From Burkholderiales bacterium (GTDB lineage Bacteria > Pseudomonadota > Gammaproteobacteria > Burkholderiales > Casimicrobiaceae): 52,350 bases of DNA. The notes under the pieces were generated by a model, which saw nothing but the letters and a program-made list of their open reading frames with translations, was not told where the DNA came from and did not search any database. Each line of letters starts with the position of its first letter. Position 1 is the stretch's first letter. This document shows positions 27,066 through 35,831 of this stretch, piece after piece. The translations under genes and the position numbers were made by a program. Location: the NCBI GenBank assembly GCA_025354165.1, contig JANXNI010000002.1:1-52350 (forward strand), read 5' to 3'.

Positions 27066-27770
27066 GTGGATAGATGGTTGGAACTTGCAAGACTCGTGCT
27101 GTACCCAGCGGTGGCAACAGCGCTGGTGGGTTGCACGAGCGTCAAGGTAACCACGGTCGACAACTACGTCGAGTCCGGTGCCCTGTTTCGCGTCGCTATC
27201 GTCAAGTACGATGACCGCAGCGGGCCGGCTCGTATCGAGCCAAGCGTTGAGCACGTGATTACGGCGGCGAGTTTCTCCACACCGTTGCAGACACCGGCAG
27301 CGGTGCGTTGGATTCCGGTGGTCGTGCCGCTACAGCTGCCAAAGATAGATAGGCCAACGCCCATCCGATCGGCGGACAGCACGCCGACGATTGCCCCGCC
27401 ACCGACACAATTGATCATCGAATCTCACGTCGCACTATTCCCGTTCGATAGTGCCGTCTTGACTGCCCCGGCCCGGCTCGCGCTCCAGTCCTTCGTGCAG
27501 AAGAACGAGCTTGATATTGCGAAAAGCGCATCGATTGAGATCCGAGTTGTTGGTCACACGGATGACGTTGGTGCAGATCGCTACAACGCGAAGCTCAGCG
27601 AAAAGCGAGCCTTTGCAATCAAGTCGGCTTTGGTCGCACTCGGCGTGACAGAGCAGTCTATCCAGACGCTAGCGCTCGGCGCTACGCGTCCCGTTGAAAG
27701 CAACACCACGGAAGTCGGTCGCGCGAAAAATCGTCGCGTTGAAGTCACTCCCAGATCGGTAAACCAATGA
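27066..27770 (+). CDS. OmpA-family lipoprotein
   Basis: 234 residues from GTG 27066. A lipobox Leu-Val-Gly-Cys23 marks a lipoprotein. The last 110 residues form an OmpA-like peptidoglycan-binding domain: Leu-Phe-Pro-Phe-Asp-Ser-Ala, Ile-Arg-Val-Val-Gly-His-Thr-Asp-Asp-Val-Gly, Asn-Ala-Lys-Leu-Ser-Glu-Lys-Arg-Ala and Asn-Arg-Arg-Val-Glu-Val. The middle is Pro-rich. It may anchor the outer-membrane part of the channel to the cell wall; an OmpA-type protein is not a standard part of F-like systems. Coupled to traL by ATGA. Confidence 0.82.
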   Translation: MDRWLELARLVLYPAVATALVGCTSVKVTTVDNYVESGALFRVAIVKYDDRSGPARIEPSVEHVITAASFSTPLQTPAAVRWIPVVVPLQLPKIDRPTPIRSADSTPTIAPPPTQLIIESHVALFPFDSAVLTAPARLALQSFVQKNELDIAKSASIEIRVVGHTDDVGADRYNAKLSEKRAFAIKSALVALGVTEQSIQTLALGATRPVESNTTEVGRAKNRRVEVTPRSVNQ

Positions 27771-28051
27771 TGGATCTTCCCAAAATTGCCATGCCCGTCC
27801 ACGCGGATTCGCAACGCCAGTACCTCTACTGGGAAGAGGATCAGATGTTCACTTTTCTCGCTTGTCTGACAGGCGGCATTGCGCTTGATCTCACGTGGCC
27901 CATGCTCGTCTTTGGGCTCATTGTTGCCTATGCGCTGGAGCGCATGAAGAGTGCCTATCTGCCGGGCTTCGCGCAGCACATCCTATTTCGTCTCGGCATG
28001 CCGTTGAACAAAGTGTTCACCAATGGCATGGCGCGAACCTTCATCGCATAA
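27767..28051 (+). CDS. traL: TraL pilus assembly protein
   Basis: 94 residues, the usual TraL size. Short soluble N-terminus ending Tyr-Leu-Tyr-Trp-Glu-Glu-Asp-Gln, then a membrane stretch (Phe-Thr-Phe-Leu-Ala-Cys-Leu-Thr-Gly-Gly... Leu-Val-Phe-Gly-Leu-Ile-Val-Ala-Tyr) and a C-terminal segment Leu-Gly-Met-Pro-Leu-Asn-Lys-Val-Phe. TraL is the VirB3 counterpart, an inner-membrane partner of the TraC ATPase in pilus assembly. Position at the head of L-E-K-B-V is diagnostic. Confidence 0.85.
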   Translation: MMDLPKIAMPVHADSQRQYLYWEEDQMFTFLACLTGGIALDLTWPMLVFGLIVAYALERMKSAYLPGFAQHILFRLGMPLNKVFTNGMARTFIA

Positions 28052-28063
28052 CGCGAAAGCCCC

Positions 28064-28885
28064 ATGAATTTCAAAGAATACGTCAGCAACTGGAACAGCG
28101 CAGCGCGCGTCGCCTTTGTGTGTGCGTGCGCGGCCCTTGTTCTGGGCATTGCCGTGCTGCTTTTGTCCTTCCAGCTACTGACAAAGAAGGATCGCGTCGT
28201 TCTCGTACCGCCTTACCTTGATGAGCGGGTCGAGGTTGCGTGGAAAGAGGCGTCATCGCCGTATCTCCGATCCTTTGGGCTTTATGTGGCAACCCTGATC
28301 GGCAACGTCACGCCCAAGAATATCGCTTTCGTACGCGATCATCTGAGCGTGTTCATGGGCCCCAAAGCCTACGCGCCGGTACGCGCTGCGCTCACCTCGT
28401 TGTCACAAGATCGCCTATTCCAAGAGGGCGCAAATATTCGGTACTTCAGCCCGAACGACATCGTCTGGGAAAAAGAAACATCACGCGTTTTTATTCTTGG
28501 AAGAGAGACCGTTGCCAATCCCAACAACGCTCAACCTACCATCGTCAACAAGGTCTACGAGATGACGATTTTGATGTACGACGGAAAGCCCGTCATTACG
28601 ACACTCACCAATTACGCTGGGCAGCAACCTAGAACGCAAAAGTGGCTGCAAAACAACAGCGATTTTGCCAAGGACAATCCAGATGCGGGTCAACCACCCG
28701 CACCGCTGAAGGACTCGGATTTGCCAACCCCAACGTCGGGCGCGAAAGACACGATGTCCGGTGCGCTTGAGTTGCCGACTACCGCGGCTCCGCCACCGCA
28801 AACAAACAATGCGCCCACTAAGGATGCAGTCGGCGCTACTGCACCTGCGACCGCTCCAGCGATCACACTCGGAGCGAAACAATGA
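28064..28885 (+). CDS. traE: TraE (VirB5-like placement, VirB8-like fold)
   Basis: 273 residues. One N-terminal transmembrane helix (about residues 17-40) followed by the TraE periplasmic domain (Val-Val-Leu-Val-Pro-Pro-Tyr-Leu-Asp, Tyr-Leu-Arg-Ser-Phe-Gly-Leu-Tyr-Val-Ala-Thr-Leu-Ile-Gly-Asn-Val). F TraE is 188 residues; the extra C-terminal 70-80 residues here are Pro/Thr/Ala-rich and probably disordered. It belongs to the inner-membrane pilus assembly complex. Stop overlaps traK (ATGA). Confidence 0.87.
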   Translation: MNFKEYVSNWNSAARVAFVCACAALVLGIAVLLLSFQLLTKKDRVVLVPPYLDERVEVAWKEASSPYLRSFGLYVATLIGNVTPKNIAFVRDHLSVFMGPKAYAPVRAALTSLSQDRLFQEGANIRYFSPNDIVWEKETSRVFILGRETVANPNNAQPTIVNKVYEMTILMYDGKPVITTLTNYAGQQPRTQKWLQNNSDFAKDNPDAGQPPAPLKDSDLPTPTSGAKDTMSGALELPTTAAPPPQTNNAPTKDAVGATAPATAPAITLGAKQ

Positions 28886-30138
28886 TGCACTTTCGTGCCT
28901 TGCACCTGACTCTCATCGGCGCAACGGTGTTGGCTACTGCAGGTGTTGCAATTGCACAGCCGGTTGCACCGCCGAAGCCCCCAGCAGATCCTTTTTTCGC
29001 GCCAGCCGTACCCGCTGTCGCGGAAAAAAGCGACGTTCGCAGTGGCGTGAGCGCTGCAACTGATCAGGGCAGCACCGGCGGTTCCGGACGGATCGTTGTG
29101 CCAAAAACCGAGGGCGGAATCAACGCGCTGCCCGCCGTGGGTGCTCCTGCGCCAGTTCCCATTCCTGCGAAGGGTGGACGTCCCGTCAACGCACTTAAGA
29201 TTCCGGTTGTTCCGTCGCTAGCCCCCGCCAAACCGGCAACCGCCACGCCGTTGCCGGACACGGCAGTACCCGCTGAGTCGTCAGGTGTCCAGGTGAGCAC
29301 CACAGGCGCATCCGCACCGGCCCGCATATTGACCGGCACAGGCGGTGTCATCACGCGCAGTACCGGAGCAACGACCAGCGACCCACCGCAGCAGAACGGT
29401 GCCGTTGCGGTGCCAACGGAGCTGCTCGCCGACGTACCGTCACAGATAGGTGCGGTTCCAAAACTACCCGTGCTCGGTTCACGCGACGAATTTGGTTCTT
29501 TACAAAAACGTCGCCCAGTGGTGATCAATGCGGAAGACGGTACCAACGACGTGGTGATCATCAGCTCGATCAGTCCCAATCGTATCGCAACAAATTTTGT
29601 CAAACCAGATCTGGTGGACGACGGCACTTCGGAAGTGCAGGTGATCGGCTCGAACATATTTCTCACACCCAAGGCGACCCAGCCGTTTGGGATATTCATC
29701 GTCGACAGCGCCACGGGCGCAACCGTTTCGCTCACGCTTGTACCTCGCAAAGTTCCCAGTCAAACCATCCTGGTACAAACGGCGAAACCGCGCACTGACA
29801 ATCTTGCTGGTGGGCCGATTGATGCACACGCCGCTGCGGTAGATGGCCTGCTGCGCAAAGCCACCCGCGGTGCGCTCGGCAAAGAATGGCTCGAAGCGCC
29901 GATAGAGGCCGGTTCAGCCATGCTCGGAATGTTGCGCGCGACTCCCGAGCGTCGCTGGACGACGACGGGGCTCGTGATTGATCGGTTTCACCTGCTCAAC
30001 GAAGGCTCTGAAATCGAGTTGCGCGAGGAGAGTTTCATTACGGGATCGGTGAAAGGCGTGACGTTCTTTCCGAACGTTCGATTGGCTCCGGGAACCTCGA
30101 CTCACGTGTTCCTATTGAGTGGAACTGCCGCGCAATGA
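28882..30138 (+). CDS. traK: TraK secretin-like outer-membrane protein
   Basis: 418 residues with a signal peptide (to about 27). The first half (about 30-195) is low-complexity, rich in Pro, Ala, Val and Thr. The second half carries the TraK/VirB9-like beta domain (Val-Val-Ile-Ile-Ser-Ser-Ile-Ser-Pro-Asn-Arg-Ile-Ala-Thr-Asn-Phe, Ile-Phe-Leu-Thr-Pro, Pro-Phe-Gly-Ile-Phe-Ile-Val-Asp). F TraK is 242 residues, so this one has a long N-terminal extension. It forms the outer-membrane core complex with TraB and TraV. ATGA overlaps on both sides. Confidence 0.88.
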   Translation: MMHFRALHLTLIGATVLATAGVAIAQPVAPPKPPADPFFAPAVPAVAEKSDVRSGVSAATDQGSTGGSGRIVVPKTEGGINALPAVGAPAPVPIPAKGGRPVNALKIPVVPSLAPAKPATATPLPDTAVPAESSGVQVSTTGASAPARILTGTGGVITRSTGATTSDPPQQNGAVAVPTELLADVPSQIGAVPKLPVLGSRDEFGSLQKRRPVVINAEDGTNDVVIISSISPNRIATNFVKPDLVDDGTSEVQVIGSNIFLTPKATQPFGIFIVDSATGATVSLTLVPRKVPSQTILVQTAKPRTDNLAGGPIDAHAAAVDGLLRKATRGALGKEWLEAPIEAGSAMLGMLRATPERRWTTTGLVIDRFHLLNEGSEIELREESFITGSVKGVTFFPNVRLAPGTSTHVFLLSGTAAQ

Positions 30139-31649
30139 ACAGCTTGAAAGCCTGGTGGAAGAAGCTGCCCGATGACAAGCGTCGGCAGTACGCAATCCTT
30201 GGCGGGATCTCGGCGATCATCCTGATCTTCATTGTCACGCAAATGTTTTCGTCGAACCCGGCATCGAAAACGCGCAAGCGCGCGTCCGACCCCGAGACCT
30301 TCGCGTTGGGTCAATCCCGCGAGGTAGGCATGGCCGACCTACAGGCGCTAGTCAACAACCTCGGTGCAGATCAGGACAAGCTGCGCAAGCAAATTCAGGA
30401 CGGCACCATCACCGCCGAGGCAACGGCAAGAGCGAATCAACAGACCATCGATACGCTCACGCGGCAGTCGACAGCGGAGAAAGCCGAACTCACGGAAAAG
30501 CTAGCGAAGCTGGAATCGAAGGTGGCGTCTGGCGGCGGGGGAATCTCCGTTGGCGCGGGGCCCGGTGCCAACGGTGCCATAGGGGTCACCATCGCACCCC
30601 AACAGCCAGGGGGTGTGCGTTCCGCCCCCGGCGCGCCGTCGCTAAGCGCACCGCTCCCCGTGACCCTGGTCGGGCCGCAAGGCAGCTCAATCGTCCCGCC
30701 CAGTCCGACCGGTGCCGCCGATAGCCCCGGCGGATCGGGCGTGGCAGGTAGCGACGGATCACGAACCGGACTACGGGTGTCTCGCGATGATCGTGGCACC
30801 GGCACAACACGCAGCGGAACCGCTTCGCCAGGTCCATCCGGCACCACCGCAAACGGTTCGTCAACGCCGATGGGGCAGATCGGTTCGGGATCGGCCGCAG
30901 GCGCGCGTCACCCCCTTCCTGCGGACGCGAAAAACGCGGGTTCCCCTGCCTCTGTGCTATTGGGCGGCGCAGCCAACGGTGCGCGAGGTGACAGCAGCGC
31001 GCCACTGTCATCGACTTCGCACGACGAAAATTTCATTCCCGCAGGCAGCATGTTCGAGGGTGTCTCGATCACCGGCCTCGACGCGCCCACCGCTTCTGCC
31101 GCACAAAAGTCTCCGACACCCATGCTCGTTCGCATCAAGCATGAGGCGATCCTGCCGAATCTCGCCAGCTATGACATCAGCGAGTGTTTTGTGCTGCTGT
31201 CGGGGCACGGAGAACTTAGCAGCGAGCGAGCAAAACTGCGTACTGAGACCCTGAGCTGTGTCAATTCAGATCGAACCGTCATAGAAGCAAAACTGGATGG
31301 TTTTGCGGTCGGCGAAGACGGAAAGGTGGGCCTACGCGGCCGCCTTGTCTCGAAGCAAGGCGCTGTGATCGCGCGCGCGCTCCTCGCGGGGTTCTTGTCC
31401 GGCATCGGCAAAGGACTACAGCCAACAGCAGTCATTCCGCTTACGGGCGGCGCAAGCGCGCTCTCCAGCACTGCAGGTTTGACCGATGTGTTGGAGGGTG
31501 GTGCCGCCGCTGGTGCCAACACGGCGCTCAATCAGATCGCCAAGTTCTATCTGGATCAAGCCAAGGAAATGTTTCCTGTCGTCGAGATCGACGCTGGACG
31601 GAAAGTCACCATCGTACTGGTGCGCGGCACCTCTGTGAAAAAGCGCTAA
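30135..31649 (+). CDS. traB: TraB (VirB10-like) channel protein
   Basis: 504 residues. A transmembrane helix near residues 19-38 (Ile-Leu-Gly-Gly-Ile-Ser-Ala-Ile-Ile-Leu-Ile-Phe-Ile-Val), a coiled coil (about 65-130), a long Gly/Ser/Pro-rich periplasmic span (130-300), and the C-terminal VirB10-like barrel (Ile-Pro-Ala-Gly-Ser-Met-Phe-Glu-Gly-Val-Ser-Ile-Thr-Gly-Leu-Asp, ending Val-Glu-Ile-Asp-Ala-Gly-Arg-Lys-Val-Thr-Ile-Val-Leu). It spans both membranes as the scaffold of the core complex. Confidence 0.92.
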   Translation: MNSLKAWWKKLPDDKRRQYAILGGISAIILIFIVTQMFSSNPASKTRKRASDPETFALGQSREVGMADLQALVNNLGADQDKLRKQIQDGTITAEATARANQQTIDTLTRQSTAEKAELTEKLAKLESKVASGGGGISVGAGPGANGAIGVTIAPQQPGGVRSAPGAPSLSAPLPVTLVGPQGSSIVPPSPTGAADSPGGSGVAGSDGSRTGLRVSRDDRGTGTTRSGTASPGPSGTTANGSSTPMGQIGSGSAAGARHPLPADAKNAGSPASVLLGGAANGARGDSSAPLSSTSHDENFIPAGSMFEGVSITGLDAPTASAAQKSPTPMLVRIKHEAILPNLASYDISECFVLLSGHGELSSERAKLRTETLSCVNSDRTVIEAKLDGFAVGEDGKVGLRGRLVSKQGAVIARALLAGFLSGIGKGLQPTAVIPLTGGASALSSTAGLTDVLEGGAAAGANTALNQIAKFYLDQAKEMFPVVEIDAGRKVTIVLVRGTSVKKR

Positions 31650-31651
31650 AT

Positions 31652-32338
31652 ATGCCTACTCTTCTCATCAGCAAAATCGGGACTCGCTTAGCCTCCGTCA
31701 ACCGTGGCTTAATCGTTGTTGCGACGCTAGGCCAGTTGGCGGGATGCGCTTCGTTACTCAGTGACGGCGCAGCATCCTTCAGTTGCCCGGCTGATGCGCA
31801 GGGCGTAACCTGTATGTCGCCGCGCGAGGTGTACGGCCTCACCCACAACCGTGACTCGATCAGCAATTCGCAGCTCAATCGCGGTGGCACCGGTATCACC
31901 GGTCGGTCGGCCACACTCGAAGGCGCTAGCGGCGTTACGCCACGACAAATTGCGCGTGGCCAATTACAAGGGCCAGGCGTCACTTTGGATGATCTTGCCG
32001 CGCTCTACCGGCCACAGATTGCACCCGGTCTGGCTTTTACGCCGATTCTCGAAGCTGCTCAGGTTCAACGGACTTACGTCGCGCCGTATGTCTCACCGAC
32101 AGGTTCACTGGTTGCGCCCGGCAAGGTCTTCACCGAAGTGACCCCGCGCCGCTGGCGCGTTGGCGAAAGCATGATCAAAGGCTCTTCGGTCGCTGCGCCG
32201 TTACGAGCGATCCAGCAAGAACAACGTCCGGACGCCACGCAGGGTGGCCCCATCCTCTCGACGACACGGCCAGGCACCGATGTCGATCAACCCGCTCTTT
32301 CCGGTTCTTCATCAGAGCCGAAGGTACCCGCGCAGTAG
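31652..32338 (+). CDS. traV: TraV outer-membrane lipoprotein
   Basis: 228 residues. The lipobox Leu-Ala-Gly-Cys32 follows a hydrophobic signal. After it comes Phe-Ser-Cys-Pro... Val-Thr-Cys-Met-Ser-Pro-Arg-Glu-Val-Tyr, the Cys pattern of TraV (VirB7 counterpart), and a central motif Arg-Thr-Tyr-Val-Ala-Pro-Tyr... Thr-Pro-Arg-Arg-Trp. TraV anchors the TraK-TraB core in the outer membrane. The start 2 bp after the traB stop is close enough for coupling. Confidence 0.88.
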   Translation: MPTLLISKIGTRLASVNRGLIVVATLGQLAGCASLLSDGAASFSCPADAQGVTCMSPREVYGLTHNRDSISNSQLNRGGTGITGRSATLEGASGVTPRQIARGQLQGPGVTLDDLAALYRPQIAPGLAFTPILEAAQVQRTYVAPYVSPTGSLVAPGKVFTEVTPRRWRVGESMIKGSSVAAPLRAIQQEQRPDATQGGPILSTTRPGTDVDQPALSGSSSEPKVPAQ

Positions 32339-32401
32339 GTTCCCTGCTCGCCATAACAACGAGAAAACAAACCATGTCTATGAAATCAATCTGGAATCGA
32401 A

Positions 32402-32704
32402 ATGAAACTCAATATCTCTCAAAACGTTGTTGTGACCCTTCTCATCGGCATGATGATCACAGGCCTGGCAGTTGCCGGTACCGGCGGTACGACTGAATTT
32501 GGCGGTGTCTACACGACCGTCCAAGGCTGGTTGTCCGGAACTCTCGGCAAGTTGCTGGCGCTGGTGTTCCTGGCCGTCGGCGTAGCGGTAGGCATCGCCA
32601 AGCAAAACCTGTTCGCGTTTGTCGCGGGCATTGCCTGCGCCTTGGGAATAAACGCAGCACCGACCATCATTGATGGCCTGATCACCGCCACGCTTCCACT
32701 CTAA
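32402..32704 (+). CDS. traA: TraA-like pilin
   Basis: 100 residues. An N-terminal signal (to about residue 25, Leu-Ala-Val-Ala) leaves a mature chain of about 75 residues with two hydrophobic helices (Leu-Gly-Lys-Leu-Leu-Ala-Leu-Val-Phe-Leu-Ala-Val-Gly-Val-Ala-Val-Gly and Phe-Ala-Phe-Val-Ala-Gly-Ile-Ala-Cys-Ala) separated by a short basic loop (Ile-Ala-Lys-Gln-Asn). This is the F/VirB2 pilin plan. It is unusual that the gene lies between traV and traC rather than at the start of the operon as in F. A strong hairpin follows at 32720. Confidence 0.8.
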   Translation: MKLNISQNVVVTLLIGMMITGLAVAGTGGTTEFGGVYTTVQGWLSGTLGKLLALVFLAVGVAVGIAKQNLFAFVAGIACALGINAAPTIIDGLITATLPL

Positions 32705-32719
32705 GTATTTGGCGCGATG

Positions 32720-32747
32720 ACCTCGCTTCGCGCAAGCGAAGCGAGGT
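32720..32747 (+). repeat. 12-bp perfect hairpin after the pilin gene
   Basis: ACCTCGCTTCGC, a GCAA (GNRA) loop, and the exact complement. There is no T run, so it is more likely an mRNA 3'-end stabiliser or processing barrier than a terminator. It would favour high pilin yield relative to traC downstream. Confidence 0.65.
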
Positions 32748-32794
32748 AGTTCAGCAATCCGGACGAACGTCCGACTCTTAACAGCCGACCCCCA

Positions 32795-35299
32795 ATGTCC
32801 ACTGCCACGGTACGCACTTCTTACGAACGCAACTGGACATCCAAGGATGCGCCGCCGCATGCGTTTGACCCTGAAGAGGACGCAATCTTTCTCAACGACT
32901 CTTTGCAGCAAGAGGCGTGGGGAAAAGTCTTCGAAGCCAATCTGCTGGTCGGGCTCGACGAACAAACGCTTGCGCGTATTCAGACTACGCTCGCCGCCGA
33001 TCTGCCGCCCGGCAGTTTCATCCAGTTCGCGCTCTTCGCCTATCCGAGTGCCGAGACCATTGTCACGCAATATCTGGCGGCGCGAGACACATTGCTCTTT
33101 GATGAAAATCTGGCACCGCGACAACGGGACATTCTTCAAGAGTACGTAGCAAGTCGCGCGCAGATGTTCTCCGACGGTGCCTCGCACCCGATCGTTCGCG
33201 GCGACAACGTGCTGTCGAAGACGTTGCGACTCTTCATTGCGATCCGTCAACCAACGTCGAGCAAGGATAAGGCGACCGAAGAAAACAAAGCAATATTCAC
33301 GCGCTTCAATTCGATTCGAGATGGCCTCAGTTCCATCGGCTTGGGCTTACGTGCGCTTAACGAAGGCGACTACCTGGCGCTGATCCGTAAATGGTTGAAG
33401 CCATTTGAGCCGACCGATTCGCACTACGATAACAACTTGCTGCTGGGAGAGCAGTGGCTGGCCCCAGGTGATTCGCTGGACGATGGCGATGACGACAGCG
33501 GTGTGGTTCGTGTTAACGACAACCACGTTGCCGTGCTCTCTCTCAATCACCTCCCGAGAGCCGCGTCGGCTTCGATGATGGGCTACCTGATCGGAGATCC
33601 CATTCGCGGTTCCGACCAGATCGGTTGTCCGTATGTCATCTCGTGGGCGGTACACATCCCAAATCCGCTGACGTTCACGGCCACCATCAAGAACAAACAG
33701 AAAATTGTGAGCTTCCAGGCGTTCGGCCCAATGTTGCGCTACGTACGCAAGCTGGCCGCGCTAAAAGAAGGGCTCGATGTTCTGGCAGATGCGCTCGACA
33801 ACCGGGAAATGCCTGTCGAGATGAATTTCAGCGTTCTGCTCTATGCCAAAACGCGCGAGGAAGTGCTCCGCCATACGGCGCAAGCGCGCTCGTTTTTCGC
33901 ATCATTCGAAGTCGATATCCGGCTCGACAAGAAGCTCGCCTATCCAACCCTTAGGAATACGATTCCGCTCTTCACAAGCACTGAGAGCATTGCCGGATCC
34001 TATCGCTGGAAGCCGATGGCCTTAAACCACGCGGCGCAGTTTCTGCCGGTCATCGGCGAATGGATTGGCACCCACAGTTATCTGGCCGCTGAGCGCCGCG
34101 CCGGCGCGGCGCTGTTGATGTTGTCGCGGCGTCGGCAACCGATGCTGTATGACCTCTATGACAGCACCACAAGCTTCGGTGCCGTGATTTGCGCCGAATC
34201 GGGCTCCGGCAAGACGTACCTGTGCAACATGCTCGCCTTGGAGTATCTCTCGAAGGGAGCGAAGGTTTGGCTGTTTGACAAGGGATACAGCTTCGAGGGC
34301 TTGACCCAGTACGTCGAAGGCTCGCACATCACCATTAGGGAGGAAAGCGGGCTCTGCTTTAACCCATTCACACGCATCGCGCCCGGTGAACTGCCCGAGT
34401 ACATCGCGTTTCTGAGCGCGCTGTTGGCCAAGATGGCCGCGCCGCGCGATGGTCTCAATGATGTTTCGATGCGCTACGTGGAAGAAGCGATCAAGGCAGC
34501 GTGGGCCAACAAGGCCCAGGCAATGACAATTACTGATGTGGCGGAATACCTCAGCAACAACGAGGATCCTGAAATCCGCAAGATCGGTTTGATGCTGGAG
34601 CCCTACACCGCGCGCGGTGCGTACGCCCATTGGTTCGAGGGCGAAAACAACATCGACATGGAAAACGCGTTGGTGACGATTGAGTCACAAGATCTGGAAA
34701 ACAAGCCAGAGCTGCGTGAAGTCCTGCTCATGCAAATGCTCGCGCGCATCGCGGATGACATGAAGACAATGCCGCGGAGTCGGCCAAAAATTCTGCTCTT
34801 CGATGAGGCGCGAGACTTTCTTGAGAGCGAAGCAACCGCGAAGGTTCTGGAACGCTTTTATAGCCAAGTGCGTAAGCACAACGGCGCGCCGATCATCGTG
34901 CTGCAGTCGTTGTTTCAGCTCTACAACACCCCGGTTGGACGCATCATCGAGAGCAACGCACCGAACCGCATCGTTCTCAAACAGCTCTCGGTATCAATTC
35001 AGGAGGCGCGTGCAACCGGCAAGTGGCCGATTGGCGAGCACGGCTATGAACTGATGCAGTCGGTCGCACTCGCGGAAGGCAAATACGCGGAAGCCTTCTT
35101 CTTCAACGAGGCGACCGGCTGGGGCGTAGGACGAATCATCGCGGCGAAAGAGTTCGATCTAATTTTTGATACTCGTGGCCCGCGTCGAGAGGCGCTCAAT
35201 CGGCTGTTGAAGTCGGGCATGACGCTGCGCAAAGCGGTCGTGGCGTTGCTCGCGCTTGAAGAGAAGGATCTAGCAAAACGGAGAACGGAGAATGACTGA
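32795..35299 (+). CDS. traC: TraC pilus-assembly ATPase (VirB4-like)
   Basis: 834 residues, the usual TraC size. The N-terminal half is the TraC-specific domain; the C-terminal half is a RecA-like motor with Walker A Ala-Glu-Ser-Gly-Ser-Gly-Lys473-Thr, then Trp-Leu-Phe-Asp-Lys-Gly-Tyr-Ser, Cys-Phe-Asn-Pro-Phe, and Walker B Ile-Leu-Leu-Phe-Asp-Glu-Ala-Arg. It energises pilin extraction and pilus assembly at the inner membrane. Its last codons overlap trbI. Confidence 0.94.
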   Translation: MSTATVRTSYERNWTSKDAPPHAFDPEEDAIFLNDSLQQEAWGKVFEANLLVGLDEQTLARIQTTLAADLPPGSFIQFALFAYPSAETIVTQYLAARDTLLFDENLAPRQRDILQEYVASRAQMFSDGASHPIVRGDNVLSKTLRLFIAIRQPTSSKDKATEENKAIFTRFNSIRDGLSSIGLGLRALNEGDYLALIRKWLKPFEPTDSHYDNNLLLGEQWLAPGDSLDDGDDDSGVVRVNDNHVAVLSLNHLPRAASASMMGYLIGDPIRGSDQIGCPYVISWAVHIPNPLTFTATIKNKQKIVSFQAFGPMLRYVRKLAALKEGLDVLADALDNREMPVEMNFSVLLYAKTREEVLRHTAQARSFFASFEVDIRLDKKLAYPTLRNTIPLFTSTESIAGSYRWKPMALNHAAQFLPVIGEWIGTHSYLAAERRAGAALLMLSRRRQPMLYDLYDSTTSFGAVICAESGSGKTYLCNMLALEYLSKGAKVWLFDKGYSFEGLTQYVEGSHITIREESGLCFNPFTRIAPGELPEYIAFLSALLAKMAAPRDGLNDVSMRYVEEAIKAAWANKAQAMTITDVAEYLSNNEDPEIRKIGLMLEPYTARGAYAHWFEGENNIDMENALVTIESQDLENKPELREVLLMQMLARIADDMKTMPRSRPKILLFDEARDFLESEATAKVLERFYSQVRKHNGAPIIVLQSLFQLYNTPVGRIIESNAPNRIVLKQLSVSIQEARATGKWPIGEHGYELMQSVALAEGKYAEAFFFNEATGWGVGRIIAAKEFDLIFDTRGPRREALNRLLKSGMTLRKAVVALLALEEKDLAKRRTEND

Positions 35300-35831
35300 T
35301 CAGTCCAACGTCGACGCACAGACAACCAACGAAATTGCTGCGGCTGTTGCGCAGCCGCAGACGCAGACGCAACGCACCGGCATAAGAGTCTGGGAGGTTG
35401 TTGCCATTTCGTCTACGGCGGCAACGGTAGTTTTCTTTGCACTGTTGTGGGCGATTCCACATTACAGCAATTGGTGGCCACGAGACGAAGCACGCCCGAT
35501 ATTTTTTCTTGATGGACAACTGATCGTCCAGTCCAAACTGGCCGCTATCCAACGGTCACCGGAGACGGCCGCGGGTGTCGGCGAAGCGTTTGCAAAGGCG
35601 CTGGACGCCTACATCGCTCGACTGTCACAGCAGGGTGCCATCGTATTGAACAAGCGCGCCGCCATCGCATATCCACCTGCTATTGATATTACAGAGCAAG
35701 CAGCCAAGGATTTGCAGGTAGTCATCGCTCGTGACGACGTGCGCAGCGCGGCGAGCACGGCGGCGGCCGCCGTGCAGGCACCGACAGCCGCCCCCGCAAC
35801 TGCGACCGAAAGTGGAGCAAAGAAGCAATGA
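35292..35831 (+). CDS. trbI: TrbI (F-type) membrane protein
   Basis: 179 residues. Hydrophilic N-terminus, one transmembrane helix (about 35-56, Val-Val-Ala-Ile-Ser-Ser-Thr-Ala-Ala-Thr-Val-Val-Phe-Phe-Ala-Leu), then a periplasmic part with Gln-Gly-Ala-Ile-Val-Leu-Asn-Lys-Arg-Ala-Ala-Ile-Ala-Tyr-Pro-Pro-Ala-Ile-Asp-Ile-Thr, the F-type TrbI signature. Implicated in pilus retraction in F. Overlaps traC by 8 bp and the next gene by ATGA. Confidence 0.85.
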   Translation: MTDQSNVDAQTTNEIAAAVAQPQTQTQRTGIRVWEVVAISSTAATVVFFALLWAIPHYSNWWPRDEARPIFFLDGQLIVQSKLAAIQRSPETAAGVGEAFAKALDAYIARLSQQGAIVLNKRAAIAYPPAIDITEQAAKDLQVVIARDDVRSAASTAAAAVQAPTAAPATATESGAKKQ

